From: SZUA-186 sp041552135
Lineage (GTDB): Bacteria > Pseudomonadota > Gammaproteobacteria > UBA9214
Assembly (NCBI GenBank): GCA_041552135.1
Contig: JBFELL010000140.1
Span: forward strand, 1 to 7,449
Direction: 5' to 3'
DNA length: 7,449 nt
The notes beneath the pieces are model-generated. The model ran no database searches, was not told the DNA's origin, and worked only from the letters and a program-made list of their open reading frames with translations. The first letter of the stretch is position 1, and each line of letters opens with the position of its first letter. The position numbers were made by a program, and so were the translations under genes. Below are positions 1 to 6,870 of the stretch, piece after piece.

Positions 1-1
1 A

Positions 2-88
2 GCGCCGCTCTGGAGCGAAAAGCGTAGCCGTAGCTACGGTTTGAGTGAAGCGCCAGCTTACGAACACGAAGACCAGCCTGAACCGTGA
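2..88 (+). CDS. Possible 3' end of an unidentified plus-strand gene (partial)
   Basis: One plus-strand frame is open from the left edge to a TGA at 86-88, giving 28 visible residues. They form a very hydrophilic tail with a basic patch (SEKRSRSYG) followed by an acidic end (EHEDQPEP), which would fit the C-terminal tail of a soluble or membrane protein. A hairpin with a T run starts 13 bases after the stop, as expected at a gene end, and the next gene converges from the other strand. I do not recognise the family. With only 28 codons an open frame can occur by chance, and the stretch also contains a 12-base palindrome, so it could instead be a non-coding repeat. Confidence 0.3.
   Translation, partial: APLWSEKRSRSYGLSEAPAYEHEDQPEP
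28..39. repeat. Perfect 12-base palindrome
   Basis: CCGTAGCTACGG equals its own reverse complement. It lies in a stretch with related short words on both sides (GAGCGAAAAGCG before, GAGTGAAGCG after), which looks like an intergenic repeat unit or a protein-binding site. As a hairpin it would have almost no loop, so a dimeric protein site or a repeat remnant is more likely than a terminator. Its role is unknown, and only one copy is visible in the window. Confidence 0.35.
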
Positions 89-99
89 TAGGCAGGCTT

Positions 100-119
100 G
101 AAAAACACACGGTGTTTTC
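100..119. terminator. Possible bidirectional rho-independent terminator
   Basis: AAAACAC (102-108) can pair with GTGTTTT (112-118) across a three-base loop. The A run on the left and the T run on the right mean that transcripts from either strand would end in a short U tract. It sits 71 bases beyond the stop of the converging phosphorylase gene and just after the possible plus-strand gene end at 88. The stem is short, with only three G-C pairs, so termination may be weak. Confidence 0.4.
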
Positions 120-189
120 GCTCATGCGAGATTCATCAAACGGACCAGCCCCTTATCCGTATTCCGCGCCGCCTGGTGAGAAATGCGGG

Positions 190-1953
190 CTAGCGGTACG
201 ACGTTACATATTCCTCGCAGGCATCACCCCTGTGTGTGACGCTGAAGCCATAGTCGCGCAGGTCGGCATTCAGTGTCGCTACGCAGTCATGATGTTTCCA
301 GCTCAGGTGCAGACGGTGCTCATCGGAGCTGTGGATCTCGAGTTCGCCCTCGAAAGCAGGTGATTTATTCCGCAGTCTCATGAGTTCCAGCTGGTCTCGC
401 ACAACAATCCGTGACAGCCCATGCTCGATATCACCGCTGTGAAGCGTTGTGCGATTGATTTCCTTGTGTCCCCCGGCGCCGCCCGCGTCCGCCGCGGCAT
501 AGTCATTTTTGCCGGCAAACAGGTCCAGATACCAGACTTGCGGAACGCCGGGCATGAACATCTGGATTGCCCGGGCAATGCGCAACTTGCGTTCGTCTTC
601 GCCCAGCGCGCTGAAGAACGTCGCGTTTACCTGGTAATAGGATATCTTCTTGCCGTCCGGGCCATACAGGTTTTTTACCCGCCCGCCCCTGTCCATTATT
701 TCCTCGATGACACCGTCGATCTCCTCATCGCCCAATAGCCCCTCTCTTGACTCGCCGCCATGATCCTTGCCTCTCAGGTCCAGGACAGGGATGCCATCAT
801 GGCATCCGAGCATGTTAATCGTGTGGATGTTTTTCCCGATTATCTCGCGAATCCAGCGCAACAGGTGCCTGTTCGTGCCGCGCTCCAGCGCGTCGATAAG
901 CAGGCCGGGGAAGAAAAAGTCGTAGATGGGGAAGCCCCTGGCGGCCACTTCCTCGTGCAGGCCGTTGCCGTACTCGGAATGTATTTCGGGCAGGAGGATC
1001 AGGTCGTACTTGTCCGCGATCTGTTTCAGTCTCTCCAGATACTCCCAGGTGCCGGGCCTGTTGAAGAAATTGGTCGCCCCCGGCTCCTTGTGCAAATAGG
1101 CGAACGCGTCAAGCCTGACGAGCCTGCCGCCGTGTTCGCGGAGTTTCTTCAGGGTCTGATCGTAGAAATTCCACACCTCTTCCGACTGGGCATTCAGATC
1201 CATTTGCCCCAGATACCCGCGGTTCTGCTCAACCACGGAAACGATATCATCCCTGTGGTGGTTGAATTTGCCCAGGTCGATTTCGGCGATGTCCCGCTTC
1301 GCATTCAGCACATCATTCACGACCGCGGCGATGTCTTCCGCATCGTCGTGTGTAAGCTCCTTGATGCCCAGGTCCCGAAGCAGGTCGTGGGCGGCGATTT
1401 CGTGATAAACCACCTCCTGGTAAAACGTGTTCCAGTAAGGCCTGTCGGTTCCATCCGGAAAGCGTACCTTAAGGATCGGAAGCCCGGGCTTTCTCATGAA
1501 GAGCCTCTCGAGATGCTCGTCGTGGGGGACCACGTGACCGTCAGGACCTGTCTCTCCGTGCAATTTCCAGAATTCATTCCAGTCGATAAAGAAGTTTTTG
1601 TATCTGGATTCATCCCCGTGCTCCAGCAGGTCCCGGAACTGCGGTGAGTCTGCGGATAGATGGTTCAGGACGAGATCGAACTTGAACATGACGTTGAGTT
1701 CATGGAGTGCATCCAGGTCCTGCCGGGAAACAAGCTCATCGTTGAGATCGTAATCAATGATGGAAAAGCCGCGGTCCAGGTCGCTGTTGAAAACGGTGGG
1801 AAGGATGTAGAACAGGGAGAACACACCCTCGAATTCCGGCCGCCTGAGCATGTGTACGATATCAGCGAGGTTACGGCCAATGCTGTCAGGGTAGGCGTTG
1901 AACATGACGCCTTTCGGCAACCCGTTTCTCATCTTTGCGGCTTCGCTGTTCAT
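190..1953 (-). CDS. GH13 subfamily 18 glucosyl phosphorylase (sucrose-phosphorylase type), acceptor uncertain
   Basis: This 587-residue protein, which lacks a signal peptide, is probably a cytoplasmic retaining phosphorylase that splits an alpha-glucoside with phosphate to give alpha-glucose 1-phosphate. The sucrose-phosphorylase active-site pattern is complete. The minus-1 site has Asp60 (DRGF) and His98 (LNHLS). Arg280 and nucleophile Asp282 lie in RLDAFAY, and acid/base Glu323 in LLPEIHSEYG. His385 and the stabilising Asp386 lie in GCHDGIPVLD, and acceptor-side residues Gln441 and Arg501 (EINR) are kept. The usual acceptor-loop Asp-Leu before YQVN is Ser438-Tyr439 here, and about 70 extra residues (roughly 178-249) precede the nucleophile strand. 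Sucrose, sucrose 6-phosphate, glucosylglycerol and glucosylglycerate are all possible substrates. The ATG at 1953 is preferred because AGGA lies 8 bases upstream; ATGs at 2082, 1995 and 1932 are also in frame. Stop is TAG. The gene follows pdxA after 192 bases on the same strand and has lower GC than its neighbours. Family assignment is firm; substrate is not. Confidence 0.9.
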   Translation of the reverse strand: MNSEAAKMRNGLPKGVMFNAYPDSIGRNLADIVHMLRRPEFEGVFSLFYILPTVFNSDLDRGFSIIDYDLNDELVSRQDLDALHELNVMFKFDLVLNHLSADSPQFRDLLEHGDESRYKNFFIDWNEFWKLHGETGPDGHVVPHDEHLERLFMRKPGLPILKVRFPDGTDRPYWNTFYQEVVYHEIAAHDLLRDLGIKELTHDDAEDIAAVVNDVLNAKRDIAEIDLGKFNHHRDDIVSVVEQNRGYLGQMDLNAQSEEVWNFYDQTLKKLREHGGRLVRLDAFAYLHKEPGATNFFNRPGTWEYLERLKQIADKYDLILLPEIHSEYGNGLHEEVAARGFPIYDFFFPGLLIDALERGTNRHLLRWIREIIGKNIHTINMLGCHDGIPVLDLRGKDHGGESREGLLGDEEIDGVIEEIMDRGGRVKNLYGPDGKKISYYQVNATFFSALGEDERKLRIARAIQMFMPGVPQVWYLDLFAGKNDYAAADAGGAGGHKEINRTTLHSGDIEHGLSRIVVRDQLELMRLRNKSPAFEGELEIHSSDEHRLHLSWKHHDCVATLNADLRDYGFSVTHRGDACEEYVTSYR

Positions 1954-1961
1954 GGTATCTG

Positions 1962-1965
1962 TCCT
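1962..1965 (-). promoter_or_regulatory. Ribosome binding site of the phosphorylase gene
   Basis: On the minus strand AGGA is followed by eight bases and then the ATG at 1953. This is the best-spaced Shine-Dalgarno match among the candidate starts and decides the start chosen. The rival ATG at 1995 has AAGGGG about nine bases upstream and cannot be excluded; it would add 14 residues (MRPPEERKGN and four more) upstream of the homologous part of the protein. Confidence 0.55.
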
Positions 1966-2064
1966 GTTGCCTTTGCGTTCTTCTGGCGGCCGCATGTGCG
2001 GTGACCCCTTCGTACCCGCCTGTCGGGAAGGTGGGGTATTCTGGTGGGTAAGCCGGTTCGTGAA

Positions 2065-2070
2065 AATATA
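2065..2070 (-). promoter_or_regulatory. Possible -10 element for the phosphorylase gene
   Basis: The minus strand reads TATATT here, in the 192-base gap between pdxA and the phosphorylase gene and about 110 bases before the chosen start. It is the only clearly AT-rich spot in the gap. No good -35 element stands at the proper distance (the best is CTGTCG or similar), so this is a weak candidate. It would allow transcription independent of the lptD-surA-pdxA unit. Confidence 0.2.
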
Positions 2071-2145
2071 TTCCGGGCTCATGTGGCGACAGGATGCAGG
2101 AGTTTCAGGCGCCGATCGAGTGTGCCGGGTCTTGCGCCACTGCGA

Positions 2146-3171
2146 TCAGGCGCGCCTGCGGGCGTGCACCATGTCGATGGCATATTGCAATGCCGCCTGC
2201 AGGCTGCCCGGATCCGCGCGGCCGCTGCCGGCAAGTTCGTAGGCCGTGCCATGGTCGACCGAGGTGCGGATGATCGGCAGGCCAAGCGTGACGTTGACGG
2301 CCCGGCCAAACCCCATGTGCTTGAGTACCGGCAGGCCCTGGTCGTGGTACATGGCCAGCACGGCATCCGTGTGCTGCAGCCGGTCGCGGGTGAACACGGT
2401 ATCGGCGGGCAGCGGACCGGCCAGATCGAACCCCTCGCCGCGCAGCCTGTCCAGCAGCGGGATCATGACGTCGCGCTCCTTGCTGCCCAGGTGGCCACCC
2501 TCGCCGGCATGCGGGTTGAGCCCGCAGACCGTGATGTGCGGCTGCGCGATGGCGAAGTCCCGCTGCAGGGCGGTGTGCAGTATCCGCAGGACGCATTCCA
2601 GCAGCGATGCGGTGATCCGGTCGCTGACATGGCGCAGCGGCACATGGGTCGTCGCCAGTGCGACCCGCAAGCCCTCGGTTGCCAGCAGCATGACCACGTT
2701 GTCAGCGCCGGTGGCGGCTGCCAGGTATTCCGTGTGCCCGCTGAAGGGGATGCCGGCCTCGTTGATCTGCGCCTTGTTGACCGGCCCGGTCACCATGGCG
2801 GCAAAGCTGCCGTCCCGGCAGCCGGCTATGGCACGGTCAAGGGTGTCCAGGACATAGCGCGCATTGGCGGTGTCGGGCTGACCGCATGTCGCGGCTGCCT
2901 GCAGGGGGACGGGCAGGATGCACAACTCGCCGGCGGCGGTCGGTGCCGGCTGTGCGGCGGGATCAAACAGCCGCCAGGTGAACGGCAGTTGCAGTGTCCT
3001 GGCCCGGTCCTGCAGCAGTTGCGGGTCGCAGATCGCGACCCGTTCCACAGGCTGCGGTTGCTGCGCCAGCATCAGGCACAGATCCGGGCCGATGCCGGAC
3101 GGGTCGCCGGGGGTCAGCGCGATGCGCAGGGCTGTATCAGGACTCAAGCCGGTATTCGACGTAGGATTCAT
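2146..3171 (-). CDS. pdxA: 4-hydroxythreonine-4-phosphate dehydrogenase PdxA
   Basis: PdxA oxidises 4-phosphohydroxy-L-threonine with NAD(P) in the DXP-dependent branch of pyridoxal 5'-phosphate synthesis; PdxJ then condenses the product with deoxyxylulose phosphate. The 341-residue protein is close to the usual 330 or so. It starts with the family's TPGDPSGIGPDL motif and carries TGPVNKA and GHTEYLA. The three divalent-metal histidines are present at His176 (ATTHVPL), His221 (GLNPHAGEGGH) and His276 (AMYHDQGLPVLKH), with the same spacing as His166/211/266 in E. coli. The C-terminal TSVDHGTAYELAG signature is intact. The ATG at 3171 is chosen because homology begins soon after it; an in-frame ATG at 3222 would add 17 arginine-rich, alanine-rich residues without family character. 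No clear Shine-Dalgarno sequence precedes 3171, and the gene overlaps the end of surA by 35 bases, so translational coupling to surA is likely. Stop is TGA. Confidence 0.96.
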   Translation of the reverse strand: MNPTSNTGLSPDTALRIALTPGDPSGIGPDLCLMLAQQPQPVERVAICDPQLLQDRARTLQLPFTWRLFDPAAQPAPTAAGELCILPVPLQAAATCGQPDTANARYVLDTLDRAIAGCRDGSFAAMVTGPVNKAQINEAGIPFSGHTEYLAAATGADNVVMLLATEGLRVALATTHVPLRHVSDRITASLLECVLRILHTALQRDFAIAQPHITVCGLNPHAGEGGHLGSKERDVMIPLLDRLRGEGFDLAGPLPADTVFTRDRLQHTDAVLAMYHDQGLPVLKHMGFGRAVNVTLGLPIIRTSVDHGTAYELAGSGRADPGSLQAALQYAIDMVHARRRA

Positions 3172-4549
3172 CGCGCAAGCGGCGCATCCAGAGGAAGGTT
3201 TCCTCGTCCGCCTTGCGTGCACGGATCATCTGGCGCGCCCGGGAGCGCTTGAATTCCTCGGTGCTGTCGTAGTCGCGCCGCTCCTGTACCTGGATAAGGT
3301 GCCAGCCGAACCGGGTCTTGACCGGTGCGCTGACTTCGCCCGGGCGCAGTGCGTCCATGGCCTCCTCGAAGGGCGGCACGAGTTCGCCGGGGCTGACCCA
3401 GCCGAGGTCGCCACCCCTGGCGGCCGACAGCGTATCCTGCGAGTTCGAGCGGGCCAGCGAGGCAAAGTCATCACCGCCGCGGATGCGTTGTTCCAGCTGT
3501 TCGATGCGAACGAGGTTTTCGGCGTCGCTGTGAAGGGCATCCGCTTTGAGCAGGATGTGACGCGCATGTGTTTGCCGGACAATGGTGCGTTCACCGCCGC
3601 GCTGCTCGACCAGCTTGATGATGTGAAAGCCGCCGGGGCTGCGCAACAGGCTGGACACATCGCCCGGTCGCATGCTTTCCAGCGGCTCGACAAACAGGGT
3701 CGGCATCTGGCCGATGCCGCGCCAGCCGATATCGCCGCCGTCCAGCGCCGTGGTGCCATCCGAAATGGCGATGGCGGTCTGGGAGAAGTCGGCGCCGCTC
3801 CGCAGGCTGGCCAGCACTTCTTCCGCACGCCGCTGCGCCGCGTCGATCTCATCCGGGCCGGCTGCCTCGGGTACCGCGATCAGGATATGCGCCAGGTGGT
3901 ACTCGACGTTGTCCTCGTCGAGTGATTTCAGGCTGGCAAGCAGGTTGTCAATCTCCTGGTCGCTGACCTTCAGCCGGCTGCCGACCATCTGCTGTCGCAG
4001 TTGCTTGATGGTCATCTCCTTGCGCAGGTCATCGCGGAAGTCGCTGTAGCTGAAGCCGTCGCGCTGCAGGATGTCGCGGAACTCGCTTAGCGTCATATTG
4101 TTTTCGCGGGCCAGCTCCTGCAGCTTGTTGTTGAGCATGCTGTCGTCGATTCGGATGCCGTTGCGCTCTGCCAGCTGCAACTGCAGGTGTTCCATGACCA
4201 GGCGCTCCAGCACCTGTTTCTCGAGTACGGCGCGGGGCGGCAGTTCAGTCTGCTTGGCCTCGAGCTGGCGTGTTACCTGTTCGATGCCTTGCTGCAGTTC
4301 GCTGGAGACGATGATGTCTTCATTGACGATGGCGACTACCCGGTTGAGCATGACCGGGCCGGCAGGCGGGGCGGCCTCCTGCACAGCCTGTCCCGTGACC
4401 GGTTTGCCGGTACCGGGCTGGAACAGCGGGGCGCCACCCGGCTTACCGCCGCCAATACCGAAGTTTTTGAAATCGACGGGTTCGGCCAGGCCGCTGCCTG
4501 TTGACAGGGTCAGCAGCGCGAGTGTGATGAGGAACTTCATGTACTTCAT
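3137..4549 (-). CDS. surA: Periplasmic chaperone and peptidyl-prolyl isomerase SurA
   Basis: SurA binds unfolded outer-membrane proteins in the periplasm and passes them to the Bam complex; LptD is a known client. The 470-residue product has a signal peptide at about 1-22 (MKYMKFLITLALL, cleavage after SGLA). A Gly/Pro-rich linker follows (about 24-66), then the SurA N-terminal chaperone domain (about 68-195, beginning LNRVVAIVNEDII). Two parvulin domains come next, at about 214-316 (VEYHLAHILIAVPE, GGDIGWRG, GGFHIIKL) and 325-424 (THARHILLKAD, GGDLGWVSPGEL, FGWHLIQV), and a helical tail closes the protein. It is about 40 residues longer than E. coli SurA, mostly because of the linker. The ATG at 4549 lies four bases after the lptD stop. 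An AGGAA inside the last lptD codons (4563-4567) is the only Shine-Dalgarno match, with a rather long spacing of 13 bases. A second in-frame ATG at 4540 would also leave a usable signal peptide. Confidence 0.96.
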   Translation of the reverse strand: MKYMKFLITLALLTLSTGSGLAEPVDFKNFGIGGGKPGGAPLFQPGTGKPVTGQAVQEAAPPAGPVMLNRVVAIVNEDIIVSSELQQGIEQVTRQLEAKQTELPPRAVLEKQVLERLVMEHLQLQLAERNGIRIDDSMLNNKLQELARENNMTLSEFRDILQRDGFSYSDFRDDLRKEMTIKQLRQQMVGSRLKVSDQEIDNLLASLKSLDEDNVEYHLAHILIAVPEAAGPDEIDAAQRRAEEVLASLRSGADFSQTAIAISDGTTALDGGDIGWRGIGQMPTLFVEPLESMRPGDVSSLLRSPGGFHIIKLVEQRGGERTIVRQTHARHILLKADALHSDAENLVRIEQLEQRIRGGDDFASLARSNSQDTLSAARGGDLGWVSPGELVPPFEEAMDALRPGEVSAPVKTRFGWHLIQVQERRDYDSTEEFKRSRARQMIRARKADEETFLWMRRLRDESYVEYRLES

Positions 4550-4553
4550 ACCG

Positions 4554-6755
4554 TTAGTAGGTTTCCTGGTAGCCAAGGATACCACGTTCCAGCAGGCTAT
4601 CGACCTGGCTGCCGAGGCTGGTCAGGCCCTTCAGCTCGACCTGCAGGAAGATCGCGGTATTGCGATCGCCATCCTCGTCGTTGACGAAGCTGCGACCGAC
4701 GACCTGGACATTCCAGCAGCAGCTCTCGTAGCCAACGCCTGCCAGCCCCTCCAGGGTCTGGTCGTCATCCAGCGAGTAGTTCCAGCGGCCGATGACATGC
4801 CAGGCATCGGTCAGCGGCCACAGGAAGGAGATGTCGGTCTGTTCGAGGATGTCGCGCCGGTAGCGATAGGACAGGTTGACCAGCTGGCGGTCATGCACCC
4901 GGTACTGCAGCAGGGCGTCGTAGCGGCTGGTGTGTGTTTCGCCGGGATCCCAGTGGATCTCACTGCCGGCGTTCCAGTGCCGGCCCAGCGCCACCTTGAC
5001 CTCGCCGAGGATGTCGGAACTGTCATCCGTTTGCACGACCTCGCCGGGCAGGGTGACCTTGCGGTCGCGGAAGTAGAACAGGTTCCCGAGGCTGGCGCTG
5101 ACGCGCTGTACACCGGTGGCGGGGTCCAGAATCCGGCTGGTCAGGGCCAGGGCCAGCTGGTTGGCATCGCCCATGCGGTCGGGCCCGGTGAAGCGGTTCT
5201 CGGTAAAAAGCTGCCAGAAATTGAAATCATAGTCACCGGTGTCGAATACCGGCAGGTCGTTCTGGCCCTTGTTCGGCACCAGCAGGTAGAACAGGCGCGG
5301 CTCGAGTGTCTGCACGTAGTCGGCCTGGCCAAACCGGAACTGACGGTCGAAGAAGGCGCCGCTGTCGAGGCTGAACACCGGTGTGGTCCGGTTCGGATGG
5401 TCCTCTTCGCCGGGGTCGGTATTGTCCAGCCGGTACAGTGTCGATCGCAGGCTGGCCGATGGCTCCAGGTACCAGGCGGCGGAGTGCATGGGCAGGGTAA
5501 TGCGCGGCTGCAGGTCAATGCGCGTGCCGGTGATGCTGCTGTCGCGGTCGAACTCCGAGAGTTCGGAGTCCAGGCTGAAGCGCATGCCCAGCCACTTTTG
5601 CCTGGGTGCTGCATTGAAGCGCAACCGCGGCAGCTGCTTGTAGGGACGGTCCGCCGAGGAGATGGTCGGGTCCACGGTCTGGAAGTCCAGCACCCGCGCA
5701 TCGGTCCTCCAGCCACGCCCGTGGTAGGCCACCTCGGCCTCGCGCCTGAGGTGGGTCTTGCTGGAAGAGATGAGGTCGTCGCCCAGGTCGGTGAAGTAGT
5801 CATTGTCCGATACATGGGCGGCATTGATCCGCGTGTCCATGCGCTGTATCGGGTGTCCGCGGTGCTGCATCGAGACCAGGCTGCGGTCCCTGTCGTCGTA
5901 CTCGTTGTCGCTGGGCAGGTATTCGCCGCTGAGTTCGCCGCTGCCGTAGCTCGTCAGGTAGCGAAACTCGCCGCCGAGCAGCAGGCCACGCCGGCTCATC
6001 ACGCGCGGCGTGATGGTCGCGTCATAGTTCGGCGCCAGGTTCCAGTAGAACGGTGCGCTGATCTCGTAGCCGCTTTCCTGTGAATGACCGAAGCGCGGTA
6101 CCAGCAGGCCGGTCTTGCGGCGGTCGTCGATCGGGAAAGTGATCCACGGGGTGTACAGCACCGGTATCCCGCGCAGCGAGAAGCGCGCGTGCTCTGCAAC
6201 GCCGGTGCCGTCCGTGTGGTCCAGCGTGACTTCATCGGCGTACAGCAGCCAGTCCCGGTTGCCCGGCGGGCAGGTGGTGTAACTCGTCTGCTCGAGCCGC
6301 TGGTGCTGGCGGTCGTCCAGGTGGATGAAATTGGCCGCACCGCGGCCGTGCTGCCCGGGCAGGGTGTACTCGATGTCCTCCAGCGTACCGCTGTCGGTTT
6401 CCGTGAAGACCTTGCCCCGTTTGCCGCTGGCGACCAGGTCCGGACTGCTGTAATGGACATTGTCGATGGCCTCGATCGAGGACTCGGTCCGGTTGTAGAT
6501 CAGGGTGTCACCGCGGAGCTGGCGCTGGCCTCGGCTGACGACGGCATTGCCCTCCAGGGTGTAGATCCCGTCTTGCGTGCTGGCGGTGTCGGCGCTCATC
6601 TGGATGGTGTCATCATCCGCCCCGGCGGGGTGCAGCAGAGGCGATGGCTCATGCGGCGGGCAGAAACCCCACGCCTCATCCCTGTCGGCCGCGCTCGCCA
6701 GTTGTGGCAAGACCAGCAGGCAGGCCAGCAGGGCCGGACGGGGCTGCACGATCAC
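4554..6755 (-). CDS. lptD: LPS-assembly protein LptD
   Basis: LptD is the outer-membrane beta-barrel that, with the lipoprotein LptE as plug, inserts lipopolysaccharide into the outer leaflet at the end of the Lpt bridge. The 733-residue precursor has a signal peptide of about 22 residues (cleavage after LASA). The LptA/OstA-like periplasmic jellyroll spans about 50-170, with repeats such as TLEGNAVVSRGQ. The large C-terminal barrel domain follows; its start shows the family run PVLYTPWITFPIDDRRKTG. The disulfide cysteines match the E. coli arrangement: Cys32 (GFCPPHE), Cys162 (YTTCPPGNRDW) and the adjacent pair Cys679-Cys680 (YESCCW). It is somewhat shorter than the 784 residues of E. coli. 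The start is GTG, with AGGA nine bases upstream (6765-6768). It is the first gene of the minus-strand unit and is divergent from the fusion-protein gene. Stop is TAA, four bases before surA. Confidence 0.97.
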   Translation of the reverse strand: MIVQPRPALLACLLVLPQLASAADRDEAWGFCPPHEPSPLLHPAGADDDTIQMSADTASTQDGIYTLEGNAVVSRGQRQLRGDTLIYNRTESSIEAIDNVHYSSPDLVASGKRGKVFTETDSGTLEDIEYTLPGQHGRGAANFIHLDDRQHQRLEQTSYTTCPPGNRDWLLYADEVTLDHTDGTGVAEHARFSLRGIPVLYTPWITFPIDDRRKTGLLVPRFGHSQESGYEISAPFYWNLAPNYDATITPRVMSRRGLLLGGEFRYLTSYGSGELSGEYLPSDNEYDDRDRSLVSMQHRGHPIQRMDTRINAAHVSDNDYFTDLGDDLISSSKTHLRREAEVAYHGRGWRTDARVLDFQTVDPTISSADRPYKQLPRLRFNAAPRQKWLGMRFSLDSELSEFDRDSSITGTRIDLQPRITLPMHSAAWYLEPSASLRSTLYRLDNTDPGEEDHPNRTTPVFSLDSGAFFDRQFRFGQADYVQTLEPRLFYLLVPNKGQNDLPVFDTGDYDFNFWQLFTENRFTGPDRMGDANQLALALTSRILDPATGVQRVSASLGNLFYFRDRKVTLPGEVVQTDDSSDILGEVKVALGRHWNAGSEIHWDPGETHTSRYDALLQYRVHDRQLVNLSYRYRRDILEQTDISFLWPLTDAWHVIGRWNYSLDDDQTLEGLAGVGYESCCWNVQVVGRSFVNDEDGDRNTAIFLQVELKGLTSLGSQVDSLLERGILGYQETY

Positions 6756-6764
6756 GCAGGTCTG

Positions 6765-6768
6765 TCCT
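6765..6768 (-). promoter_or_regulatory. Ribosome binding site deciding the GTG start of lptD
   Basis: The minus strand reads AGGA followed by nine bases and GTG at 6755. The next in-frame GTG (6749) would have a spacing of 15 and would cut the signal peptide's N-terminus, so 6755 is preferred. The same AGGACAGA octamer precedes the phosphorylase start at 1953. Confidence 0.55.
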
Positions 6769-6870
6769 GGGTGCGGGGTCTGGCTCTGGTCTGGGTCATC
6801 GGCTTACGGGTCACGGGTCTGGCACACTGTTCAGAAGTTCAAACGCCATGCCGCAGTCGCTGGCGGGCGC

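Noticed and set aside
75..98. AGCCTG/CAGGCT inverted repeat as a terminator
   Set aside because: The stem is six base pairs with a 12-base loop and no T run directly after it; the hairpin at 102-118 is a better candidate.
760..1647. Plus-strand open frame of 295 codons opposite the phosphorylase gene
   Set aside because: It is antisense to a gene with complete catalytic motifs, and its composition looks like a frame shadow.
2005..2037. Imperfect hairpin (CCCG/CGGG with an outer CCTT/AAGG) after pdxA
   Set aside because: The stem is broken by a four-base bulge and no U run follows on the minus strand, so it is not a convincing terminator.
2044..3252. Plus-strand open frame of 402 codons opposite pdxA
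   Set aside because: It is rich in Arg, Gly and Gln, has no family features and mirrors pdxA, whose three metal-binding histidines are intact.
4071..6083. Plus-strand open frame of 670 codons opposite surA and lptD
   Set aside because: It is antisense to two confidently identified genes, has no recognisable domain, and its length is explained by high GC content and codon bias on the real strand.
6800..6850. Sigma-E type promoter for lptD
   Set aside because: A GAACTT is present on the minus strand but no TCTGA-like -10 element stands 15-17 bases downstream.
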